NCBI RefSeq assembly: GCF_002149015.1
Contig: NZ_NGFO01000015.1
Span: 79,044 to 143,043 of the forward strand
Reading direction: 5' to 3'
Source: Gordonia lacunae
Lineage (GTDB): Bacteria; Actinomycetota; Actinomycetes; Mycobacteriales; Mycobacteriaceae
DNA length: 64,000 nucleotides
Shown: positions 57,634 through 64,000 of the stretch, piece after piece
Layout: the number at the start of each line of letters is the position of its first letter
How positions within the stretch are numbered: position 1 is the first letter of the stretch
Notes under the pieces: generated by a model
Told to the model about the DNA's origin: nothing
The model's input: only the letters and a program-made list of their open reading frames with translations
Databases searched by the model: none
Translations under genes and position numbers: made by a program

Positions 57634-57685
57634 TGTGCCGAATCGGACAGCAAACTACTACAAGATGTCGTAGAGGTCTCGTTCC

Positions 57686-58888
57686 TCACGCCTTGGGAAC
57701 CCGGATGATCAGGGCATCGCCCTGGCCGCCGGCACCGCAGAGCGCAGCCGCGCCGACGCCACCGCCGCGTCGCTTCAGCTCGAGCGCCACATGCAGCGCG
57801 ATCCGTGCACCGGAGGTGCCGATCGGGTGTCCGACGGCGATCGCGCCACCGTTGACGTTGACGATCTCGGGGTCGATGCCGAGCTGCTGCGTGGAGGACA
57901 GGCCCACTGCGGCGAAGGCCTCGTTGATCTCGATGAGGTCGAGATCCGCGGGTGCGATGCCCTCGCGATCACAGGCCTTGACGATCGCGTTCGCCGGCTG
58001 CGCCTGCAGGCTCGAGTCCGGTCCGGCGACGACACCGTGGGCGCCGATCTCCGCCAGCCAGGACACCCCGAGCTCCTCGGCCTTGGCCTTGCTCATGACC
58101 ACGACGGCCGCCGCTCCGTCAGAGATCTGCGACGAGTTGCCCGCGGTGATCGTGCCGTCCTTGCGGAAGGCCGGACGCAGGCCCGACAGCGACTCGGTGG
58201 TCGTGTTGGCCCGGATGCCCTCGTCCTCGGCGAACTCGATCGGGTCGCCCTTGCGCTGCGGGATGGATACCGGGACGACCTCGTCGTCGAAGACGCCGTT
58301 CTTCCACGCGGCGGCGGCGAGCCGGTGGCTGCGCGCGGCGAACTCGTCCTGCTGCTCACGGGTGAAGCCGTCGGCGTCGTTGCCCTGCTCGGTCAGCGCC
58401 CCCATCGGCTGATCGGTGAAGGCGTCGAACAGCCCGTCGAAGGCCATGTGGTCGACGAGTTCGGTGTTGCCGTACTTGAAGCCACCGCGGCTGTTGGGCA
58501 GGAGGTGCGGTGCCTGGGTCATCGACTCCTGGCCACCGGCGACGACGACGTCGAACTCCCCGGCCCGGATGAGCTGATCGGCAAGCGCGATCGCGTCGAT
58601 GCCCGACAGGCACATCTTGTTGATGGTCAGGGTCGGGACGTCCCAGCCGATGCCGGCCTTGATCGCAGCCTGACGAGCAGGCATCTGACCGGCCCCCGCG
58701 GTCAGCACCTGGCCCATGATCACGTACTGGACCTCCGAGGCGGGCACGCCGGACCGCTCCAATGCGCCCTTGATGGCGACGGCACCGAGGTCCACCCCGC
58801 TGAAGTCCTTCAGCGAGCCCAGCAGGCGGCCGAAAGGCGTGCGTGCACCGGCGACGATGACCGTTGTCGTGTCGGCAGTCGAAGTCAT
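57686..58888 (-). CDS. fadA4: Acetyl-CoA acetyltransferase (thiolase, FadA4-like)
   Basis: This 400-residue thiolase joins two acetyl-CoA or cleaves acetoacetyl-CoA. The nucleophilic Cys93 is in [14 protein letters not shown]; other catalytic elements are [20 protein letters not shown] (His) and the C-terminal [14 protein letters not shown] (second Cys). The start at ATG 58888 has GGAGG seven nt upstream. It is divergent from methylmalonyl-CoA epimerase, as in the M. tuberculosis fadA4-Rv1322A order I recall. Confidence 0.95.
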   Translation of the reverse strand: MTSTADTTTVIVAGARTPFGRLLGSLKDFSGVDLGAVAIKGALERSGVPASEVQYVIMGQVLTAGAGQMPARQAAIKAGIGWDVPTLTINKMCLSGIDAIALADQLIRAGEFDVVVAGGQESMTQAPHLLPNSRGGFKYGNTELVDHMAFDGLFDAFTDQPMGALTEQGNDADGFTREQQDEFAARSHRLAAAAWKNGVFDDEVVPVSIPQRKGDPIEFAEDEGIRANTTTESLSGLRPAFRKDGTITAGNSSQISDGAAAVVVMSKAKAEELGVSWLAEIGAHGVVAGPDSSLQAQPANAIVKACDREGIAPADLDLIEINEAFAAVGLSSTQQLGIDPEIVNVNGGAIAVGHPIGTSGARIALHVALELKRRGGGVGAAALCGAGGQGDALIIRVPKA

Positions 58889-58961
58889 GAAGAAAACCTC
58901 CGGGGTGTCGAGAAAAGGGGGCCAACCGAGCGCCCGCTCTGTGCGCTCAACATCTCAACGC

Positions 58962-58973
58962 TACCGTTGTCCC
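58962..58973 (+). promoter_or_regulatory. Probable leaderless -10 box of the epimerase gene
   Basis: TACCGT (58962-58967) lies 6 nt before ATG 58974. No ribosome binding site is present. Confidence 0.5.
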
Positions 58974-59444
58974 ATGTCTTCCTCTGCAACGGACCCCAGC
59001 ACCACGGCACTCATCTCCGACCTGATCGTCGCCATCGATCACGTGGGCATCGCCGTCCCCGATCTCGACGCCGCCAAGGAGTGGTACGCCACGCACCTCG
59101 GGTTCGAGACCCTGCACCAGGAGACCAACGCCGAGCAGGGTGTCGAGGAGGCCATGGTCGGACCGGCCGGCGGCACCGGCGCGGTGATCCAGTTGCTCGC
59201 GCCGCTCGACGAGTCGTCGACCATCGCCAAGTTCATCGACCGCAACGGCCCGGGCCTCCAGCAGCTCGCCGTGCGGGTCACCGACGTCGACGCGGTCACG
59301 GCCCGGCTCACCGAAGCCGGCGTCCGGGTCCTCTACCCGGCCGCCAAGCGGGGCACCGCGGACTCGCGGATCAACTTCGTCCACCCCAAGGACGCCGGCG
59401 GCGTCCTGCTCGAACTCGTGGAGCCCGCCGCCACCGCGCACTGA
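58974..59444 (+). CDS. mce: Methylmalonyl-CoA epimerase
   Basis: This 156-residue VOC-superfamily enzyme interconverts the (R) and (S) forms of methylmalonyl-CoA, linking propionyl-CoA from odd-chain lipid and cholesterol breakdown to the TCA cycle. The metal site is seen as AIDHVGIAVPDL (His), Gln in AVIQLLAPLDE, LQQLAVRVTDVDA and the C-terminal VLLELVEP (Glu). The family N-terminus and the TANNNT box set the start at ATG 58974. Confidence 0.94.
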   Translation: MSSSATDPSTTALISDLIVAIDHVGIAVPDLDAAKEWYATHLGFETLHQETNAEQGVEEAMVGPAGGTGAVIQLLAPLDESSTIAKFIDRNGPGLQQLAVRVTDVDAVTARLTEAGVRVLYPAAKRGTADSRINFVHPKDAGGVLLELVEPAATAH

Positions 59445-59490
59445 TCCGCCGCGACGGCCGAAAACCGTTGCACCGCTGACCGACTCAGCG

Positions 59491-59533
59491 TGCCGAGCCG
59501 GCCGGTCCCTTCCGCGGACCGGCCGGCTCGGCA
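59491..59533 (+). terminator. Strong hairpin after the epimerase gene
   Basis: Perfect 18-bp arms, TGCCGAGCCGGCCGGTCC (59491-59508) and its complement (59516-59533), enclose a 7-nt loop. No T-run follows. Confidence 0.75.
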
Positions 59534-59583
59534 CCTCTGCGCACGGCGTCGCCGACGCCGAGGAGATACCGCGCGCTCTCCGA

Positions 59584-59596
59584 TACACTGGCCGCC
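59584..59596 (+). promoter_or_regulatory. Probable leaderless -10 box of the DivIVA-like gene
   Basis: TACACT (59584-59589) lies 7 nt before ATG 59597, with no ribosome binding site in between. Confidence 0.5.
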
Positions 59597-60565
59597 ATGC
59601 CAGGTCCCGCACGGCAATTGCCCTTCGCGATCGTGATGCGCGGTTATGACCGTGAGCAGGTCGCCGACCACCTCCAGCGGCTCGACGCCGATCTGCGCGT
59701 CCTCGCCGCGGATCGCGACGCGGCCACCGCCAACGCACACGAGCTCGCCGCGCATCTCGAGGACGCCCGCGACGAGATCGCCGAACTCCGTCGCGAGGTC
59801 GACAAGCTCTCGGTCCCGCCGACGACCGCGCAGGGCATGAGCGAGCGCCTGTCCCGGATGTTGCAGCTCGCGTCCGACGAGGCGTCGGAGATGCGCGCCG
59901 AGGCCTCGGCCGAGGCGGCCGAGACGCTGTCCATCGCCCGTCAGGAGGCCGCCGACATGCGGTCGTCCGCGGCGACCGACGCCGAGCGCGTCCGGGGTGA
60001 GGCCCGCACAGCCGCGAAGAAGCTCGTCGACGAGGCCGCCGCCCGCGCACGGCAGGTCAAGGAGACCGCGGCCGCCAACGAGTCGGAGTCCGCACGCCTG
60101 ATCGCCGAGCGTTCCGCCGCGATGGAGGCCGAACACACCAAGACGATGCAGGCCGCCAAGGACGAGGCCCGTCGCCTCGTGGAGAAGGCCAGAGCCGACG
60201 TCGCCGAGCTGGAGGCGGTCAGCGCCGCCGAGCGCCGGGCCGAGCGGGAACGCCACGATGCCGAACTGGCCGATCAGCGCGAGCGCGCACTGGACGAGGC
60301 GGCACACATCCGGCAGACCGCACTCGACATCGCGACGGAGCGACTCGACCGGTCACGCGAACTCGCCCAGGCCGCCGATCGCACCCGACAGGACATCGCC
60401 GCGAATCTCGGTGTTCTCCGCGAGAAGCTGGCCGAACTCCCGGAGCTGCTTGCCCAGCCCGACGACTCCGAGTACTCCGTACTGTCCGACTCCGACGACC
60501 TCGAGCTCCTCAACCGCAAACTGTCACCCGAGGCGCGGTCGCCGGAGGCACGCTCCAACGCCTGA
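59597..60565 (+). CDS. DivIVA-like coiled-coil protein
   Basis: This 322-residue protein starts with a DivIVA-type N-terminus (LPFAIVMRGYDREQVADHLQRLDADL, residues 8-33; the family pattern is F-x-x-x-x-R-G-Y-d-x-x-q-V-d-x-F) and then is almost all heptad coiled coil rich in Ala, Glu and Arg up to about residue 270. A short acidic C-terminal tail follows. DivIVA-related proteins such as Wag31 mark curved membrane at cell poles; this one is a paralogue-like protein of unknown role. It converges on nucS, with 13 bp between the stops. Confidence 0.83.
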   Translation: MPGPARQLPFAIVMRGYDREQVADHLQRLDADLRVLAADRDAATANAHELAAHLEDARDEIAELRREVDKLSVPPTTAQGMSERLSRMLQLASDEASEMRAEASAEAAETLSIARQEAADMRSSAATDAERVRGEARTAAKKLVDEAAARARQVKETAAANESESARLIAERSAAMEAEHTKTMQAAKDEARRLVEKARADVAELEAVSAAERRAERERHDAELADQRERALDEAAHIRQTALDIATERLDRSRELAQAADRTRQDIAANLGVLREKLAELPELLAQPDDSEYSVLSDSDDLELLNRKLSPEARSPEARSNA

Positions 60566-60578
60566 CCCGGCGCGGGGT

Positions 60579-61262
60579 CTAGAAGAGCCGGAACTCCGTA
60601 CTCTCCGCGCCGCGCAACTCGTCGTAATCCAGGACCACACACCGGATTCCGCGGTCCTCGGCGAGCGTCCGGGCCTGCGGCTTGATCTGCTGGGCGGCGA
60701 AGACCCCGGCCACCGGGGCGAGCGTGGTGTCGCGATTGAGCAACTCGAGGTACCGCGTCAGCTGCTCGACGCCGTCGATCTCACCGCGCCGCTTGATCTC
60801 GACCGCCACCGTGGCGCCCGACGCGTCCCGGCACAGCAGATCCACCGGCCCGATCGCGGTCATGTACTCGCGGCGGATGAGGGTGTGACCCGGGCCCAGC
60901 GTCTCGACGTGCTCGGCGAGCAGTTCCTGCAGATGCGCCTCGACGCCGTCCTTGACGAGACCGGGATCGACGCCGAGCTCGTGCTGCGAGTCGTGCTCGA
61001 TCGAGGCGATCGTGATCCGGAGTTCTTCGCCGGCCTTGTTGGTGACGACCCAGTAGGCCTGCGCCTCCATGCCGGCGGGAACCTGCGCCTCGGTGAGCCA
61101 GCACGGCGGACTCATCCAGTTCAGCGGCTTGTAGGCGCGGTCGTCGGCGTGCACGCTGACCGATCCGTCCGACTTGATCAGCAGCAACCGTCGAGCCATG
61201 GGCAGATGAGCGGTCAGCCGCCCGACGTAATCGACCTGACATTCCGCGATGACGAGACGCAC
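60579..61262 (-). CDS. nucS: Mismatch-specific endonuclease NucS/EndoMS
   Basis: This 227-residue enzyme cuts both strands at G-T, G-G and T-T mismatches and runs the non-MutS mismatch repair of actinobacteria. The N-terminal DNA-binding domain starts [21 protein letters not shown]; the C-terminal nuclease has [39 protein letters not shown] with the Asp, Glu and Lys of the RecB-like active site. The start at GTG 61262 has a TAGGGT box 6 nt upstream. Its C-terminus [14 protein letters not shown] could hold a beta-clamp interaction motif (family knowledge). Confidence 0.96.
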   Translation of the reverse strand: MRLVIAECQVDYVGRLTAHLPMARRLLLIKSDGSVSVHADDRAYKPLNWMSPPCWLTEAQVPAGMEAQAYWVVTNKAGEELRITIASIEHDSQHELGVDPGLVKDGVEAHLQELLAEHVETLGPGHTLIRREYMTAIGPVDLLCRDASGATVAVEIKRRGEIDGVEQLTRYLELLNRDTTLAPVAGVFAAQQIKPQARTLAEDRGIRCVVLDYDELRGAESTEFRLF

Positions 61263-61274
61263 GCCCCCACCCTA
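61263..61274 (-). promoter_or_regulatory. Probable leaderless -10 box of nucS
   Basis: On the minus strand TAGGGT (61274-61269) is followed by six nt and the GTG start of nucS. No -35 match is visible. Confidence 0.45.
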
Positions 61275-61308
61275 GTGGTGTGTGCCGGAACCCGGCGGCG
61301 CGACCCGC

Positions 61309-62742
61309 TCACTCGTCGTAGTAGTGCTTCAGCAGAAATGTCTCGGCGTCGATGACCGCATCGTCCATCGTCGAGTGCACGTGGGGAAGCGACGGTTCGA
61401 AGCCCCGAAGTTCCGGTGGCGCACCGAGATCGGGGACCGCGGCATCGTCGCGGTGACGATCGACACTGGCCCGGACGACGCCGTCCGGGTCGACGAGCGC
61501 GGCGCGGCGGCCGCTGTCGTCCAGCAGCCGTTTGATGCTCAGCACCATGGTGCGGGCGACGGCGTCGATCACGCCGATCCGCGAGATCTCGACGATGACC
61601 ACGGTGTAGGCGTCGATGTCGGCCTCGAGCCGTCGCTGTACGCTCTCGGCGCCCGCGAACGTCAGGTCACCCTGCAGTTCGTACACCCGGATCTTGTCGC
61701 GGCAGGTCCGCAGATAGCTGCGCTCCTGCTCGCCCCACTCGGCGCTGACGGGCGTATCGGCAAGGTCGTACACCGAACGGATCGTCACCCGGCTCTCTCG
61801 GGTCACGTTGAACATGTGCAGTCCCAGATCCGTGGACAGGTGCCGGCACACCTCCACCCCGCGGACGCTGTTGCCGTGCTCGTCGAGTCGCGGCGAATAC
61901 ACCCCGATCCCGAGCTGTCCCGGGAGAACCGCAAGAATGCCGCCTCCGACACCGCTCTTGGCCGGCAGGCCAACGGAGGTGACCCAGTCCCCCGCGCCGT
62001 CGTACATCCCGCACGTGGTCATCACGCTCAGCAACCGCTGCGCGGTCTCGTTGGAGAACACCGTCCGGCCCGTACGGGGATTCATGCCGCCGTTCGCGAT
62101 CGTGGCGCCGATCCCGGCGAGGTCATCGGTCGTCACCCGGATCGAACACTGCCGGTAGTACAGATCAAGGGCGGCATCGGGACTGGTCTCCAGGGCGCCG
62201 AAGCTGTCGAGCATGTAGGCGATGGCCCGGTTGCGCGAGCCGGTCGCGGCCTCCGACGCGTACACCTCCTCGTCCATGACGAGATGCCGGCCGGCGCATC
62301 CCGAGTAGAACTCGAGCACCTCGCGGAAGGCCGCGTCCACAGCCGCCGCGTCGACGTCCCGCGTCGGCGGGAGGAGCATCGACGCGGCGAAGATGGCCCC
62401 GGCGTTGATCATCGGGTTCTTCGGCCGCCGACGGTCGTCGACACTGATCTCGTTGAACGCCTCGCCGGAGGGTTCCACGCCGATCTTCGCATCGACCGCC
62501 GCGGCGCCGTGCTTCTTCAGGATCATCGCGTACGTGAGGGGTTTCGACACCGACTGGATCGTGAAGGCCGTCGCGGAATCACCGTGCGAGTAGGTGTGGC
62601 CGTCGTGCACGCACAGCGACAGTCCGTACCCCTCGGGGTCCACGGCGGCGAGTTCCGGGATGTAATCGGCGACGTGCCCGGACCGATCCGAGTGGCATTC
62701 GTCCATGATGTGGCTGAGGTATCCGTCGACCAGGGATCGCAT
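61309..62742 (-). CDS. glsA: Glutaminase fused to a STAS domain
   Basis: This 477-residue protein is a serine-dependent glutaminase (glutamine to glutamate and ammonia) followed by a STAS domain. The catalytic SxxK is Ser64-Val-Ser-Lys67 in TIQSVSKPLTY; other family motifs are PKNPMINAGAI, YYRQCSIRVTTDDLAGIGATIANGG and SGVGGGILAVLPGQLGIGVYSPRLDEHGNS. The STAS part (about residues 355-460) reads IRVYELQGDLTFAGAESV...VVIVEISRIGVIDAVARTMVLSIKRLLDD; its usual phospho-site Ser is replaced around GVIDAVA. It may sense a ligand or partner. The start at ATG 62742 has GGAGG nearby. nucS follows after 46 bp. Confidence 0.93.
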   Translation of the reverse strand: MRSLVDGYLSHIMDECHSDRSGHVADYIPELAAVDPEGYGLSLCVHDGHTYSHGDSATAFTIQSVSKPLTYAMILKKHGAAAVDAKIGVEPSGEAFNEISVDDRRRPKNPMINAGAIFAASMLLPPTRDVDAAAVDAAFREVLEFYSGCAGRHLVMDEEVYASEAATGSRNRAIAYMLDSFGALETSPDAALDLYYRQCSIRVTTDDLAGIGATIANGGMNPRTGRTVFSNETAQRLLSVMTTCGMYDGAGDWVTSVGLPAKSGVGGGILAVLPGQLGIGVYSPRLDEHGNSVRGVEVCRHLSTDLGLHMFNVTRESRVTIRSVYDLADTPVSAEWGEQERSYLRTCRDKIRVYELQGDLTFAGAESVQRRLEADIDAYTVVIVEISRIGVIDAVARTMVLSIKRLLDDSGRRAALVDPDGVVRASVDRHRDDAAVPDLGAPPELRGFEPSLPHVHSTMDDAVIDAETFLLKHYYDE

Positions 62743-62829
62743 GCCTCCATCTAAGCGTGTCCCCCGACGTCCCGTCGGAGATGACTAGGCTGGCGACGGG
62801 GAATCGAGACACCGACGCTGGGAGTACCG

Positions 62830-63708
62830 ATGAAGTTGCTCGTCGCCTACATCGCCACCTCGGGAGGCGACGACGCGGTCGCCCTGGGTGCCTGCCTCGC
62901 GCGCACCTTCGACGCCGAACTCGAGCTGTGTATCGTCATCCCGCCGGAGCCCGAGGGCGCCGACCCGAACGAACAGGTGTCGGTGGAACGGCTCTCGGAA
63001 GCCCTGGACAGCGCTGCCCGACGCTGGCTCGACGCGGCCGCAGCCAAACTCCCGGACGACATCGAAACCACCACGACGATCGCCGAGCACGCCAATCCCG
63101 GCGAGGGTCTCATCGTGCAGGCCCGACGGACCTCCGCGGACATGCTGGTGATCGGTGGTGCCGGCGGCGGTATCCGCGGGCGCCACACGCTCGGGACCGT
63201 CGTCAACGACATCCTGCACTCGGCACCGATCCCGGTCGCGGTGGCACCACCGGGCTTCGCCCACCTCGGCGCCGACGAGGTCCGGGAGATCTCGGTCGCG
63301 ATCGGCAGCCGCCCCGGGACCCAGCTGCTGTTCCAGACGGCGCTTCGCAGCGGTGTCCGTGCCCAACGGCCGATCCGCCTGATCTCGCTGGTGGCCGTCG
63401 ACGACGTGCAACCGTGGCGCACCGAACCCGAGGAGCGAGCACTCGACTCCGCTCGGGAACACGCACGACGCAGCCTCGAGGCGGCCAGAGAGCAGCTGCC
63501 ACAGGACTTTCCGGTCAGTTCCGCGGTGGCCCAGGGCTCGACGATCGAAGAAGCGGTCGGTTCGCTGGACTGGCAGGATGGTGACGTCGTGATGGTGGGG
63601 TCGAGCCGGCTCGCGGCGCCCAACACCCTGTTCCTCGGAACAACCGCGGCCAAGATCCTGCGCGCGGTGTCCGTACCGATGATCGTCGTGCCCAAGGGCA
63701 CCGAGTGA
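62830..63708 (+). CDS. Tandem universal stress protein
   Basis: This 292-residue protein has two UspA domains. Each carries an ATP-binding G-x2-G-x9-G-(S/T)-like loop: GGAGGGIRGRHTLGTVVNDILHSAPIPVAV in the first (about residues 115-145) and VGSSRLAAPNTLFLGTTAAKILRAVSVPMIVV in the second (about 255-287). Such proteins bind ATP and help slow growth or survive stress; the target is unknown. ATG 62830 has GGGAG seven nt upstream, with TAGGCT about 40 nt upstream as a possible -10 box. It is divergent from glsA. Confidence 0.92.
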   Translation: MKLLVAYIATSGGDDAVALGACLARTFDAELELCIVIPPEPEGADPNEQVSVERLSEALDSAARRWLDAAAAKLPDDIETTTTIAEHANPGEGLIVQARRTSADMLVIGGAGGGIRGRHTLGTVVNDILHSAPIPVAVAPPGFAHLGADEVREISVAIGSRPGTQLLFQTALRSGVRAQRPIRLISLVAVDDVQPWRTEPEERALDSAREHARRSLEAAREQLPQDFPVSSAVAQGSTIEEAVGSLDWQDGDVVMVGSSRLAAPNTLFLGTTAAKILRAVSVPMIVVPKGTE

Positions 63709-63725
63709 GAGTTGATGGGGGTATG

Positions 63726-63762
63726 AGAAATGCCCCGCAACCTGGGGTTGCGGGGCATTTCT
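63726..63762. terminator. Strong bidirectional terminator between the rRNA operon and the stress protein gene
   Basis: Perfect 17-bp arms, AGAAATGCCCCGCAACC (63726-63742) and its complement (63746-63762), around a 3-nt loop. The ends are A-rich on one side and T-rich on the other, so it can stop transcription from both the 5S gene (minus) and the stress protein gene (plus). Confidence 0.9.
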
Positions 63763-63770
63763 GAAATTGT

Positions 63771-63889
63771 GTTCGGCGGTGTCCTACTCTCCCACACTGA
63801 TTAGGGTGCAGTACCATTGGCGCTGGAGGGCTTAGCTTCCGGGTTCGGAATGGGGCCGGGCGTTTCCCCTCCGCTATAGCCGCCGTAAC
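63771..63889 (-). rRNA. rrf: 5S ribosomal RNA
   Basis: The minus strand reads GTTACGGCGGCTATAGCGG at its 5' end and ends with GGACACCGCCGAACA, with the conserved central CCCGGCCCCATTCCGAACCC and GGAAGCTAAGCCC. About 119 nt; the exact ends are uncertain by 1-2 nt. It is the last gene of an rRNA operon that continues to the right. Confidence 0.95.
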
Positions 63890-64000
63890 TTTATGAAACA
63901 ACCACCACACACAACAGGTTGTCTGTTTATTGTGTGTTGTTTCAGAAGTACATAGTGGATGCGAACACCAACCGACAATCTCTGACGAGTTGTGGTGATG
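63890..64000 (-). other. Spacer between 23S and 5S rRNA with a processing stem
   Basis: The DNA is AT-rich compared with the rest. TGAAACAAC (63894-63902) pairs with GTTGTTTCA (63936-63944), and inner ACACAA/TTGTGT arms extend the stem, a likely RNase III-type processing site. The 23S 3' end is outside or at the last bases; I cannot place it. Confidence 0.6.

Noticed and set aside
63709..64000. Search for the 23S rRNA 3' end within the window
   Set aside because: The sequence left of position 64000 reads as AT-rich spacer with a processing stem; I see no segment I could confidently call 23S.

Overview
This window looks like chromosomal DNA from a high-GC mycolic-acid actinomycete (Mycobacteriales), most like Gordonia or a close relative. 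The evidence is the very high GC content, a single-chain type I fatty acid synthase followed by acpS, an Lsr2-like protein, a mycobacterial-type endonuclease NucS, a GlgE/GlgB pair, the CysM-CysO-Mec cysteine pathway, and gene order that (from memory) follows Mycobacterium tuberculosis in two blocks: Rv2520c-Rv2524c (positions 1-12.5 kb here) and Rv1320-Rv1343 (33.8-63.9 kb here). I cannot fix the species from sequence alone.

Layout. 1-12.5 kb: the N-terminal part of an L,D-transpeptidase lipoprotein, tRNA-Lys, a DUF3618 protein, the thiol peroxidase Bcp, a TetR regulator, then acpS and the 3,094-residue Fas. 12.5-19 kb: a 577-bp control region, an overlapping HIT/sirtuin pair, a 1,412-residue superfamily 1 helicase with a C-terminal restriction-endonuclease-like domain, and a rhodanese-fold protein that lacks its catalytic cysteine. 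19-25.5 kb: a DEAD-box RNA helicase divergent from an acyl-CoA synthetase, an OpgC-like membrane protein and a PLP-dependent sulfur-amino-acid enzyme. 25.5-33.7 kb: a more accessory stretch with a methyltransferase, an exported HNH nuclease, an exported protein of unknown function, an Lsr2-like protein, a secreted beta-propeller with an anchored partner, and tRNA-Leu.

33.8-46.3 kb: two small membrane proteins, then a glycosyltransferase and a self-regulated TetR/GNAT pair that seem inserted into the conserved block. An eight-gene minus-strand run follows (mec-cysO-cysM-rhomboid-murI-metallo-phosphodiesterase-rph-rdgB), joining protein-bound sulfur transfer for cysteine synthesis, the D-glutamate supply for peptidoglycan, probable cAMP breakdown, RNA 3' processing and nucleotide-pool cleaning. 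After it come an LprG-type lipoprotein, a DUF4189 protein, a P1-family peptidase, a DUF2017 protein and clpS.

46.3-64 kb: NAD salvage (pncB, pncA), a DinG-type helicase, alpha-glucan synthesis (glgE, glgB), a thioredoxin-TPR protein, an MFS transporter, a DUF3817 protein, a thiolase, methylmalonyl-CoA epimerase, a DivIVA-like coiled-coil protein, nucS, a glutaminase-STAS fusion, a tandem universal stress protein, and the 5S rRNA gene with its terminator at the right edge, which marks the end of an rRNA operon entering from the right.

Recurring themes are 1-4 nt overlaps between neighbouring genes, many GTG starts, and at least eight genes with a TANNNT box 6-7 nt upstream of the start codon, consistent with leaderless mRNAs. 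Two genes (murI and the MFS transporter) have no ATG, GTG or TTG that would preserve their conserved N-termini and probably start at ATA and CTG.
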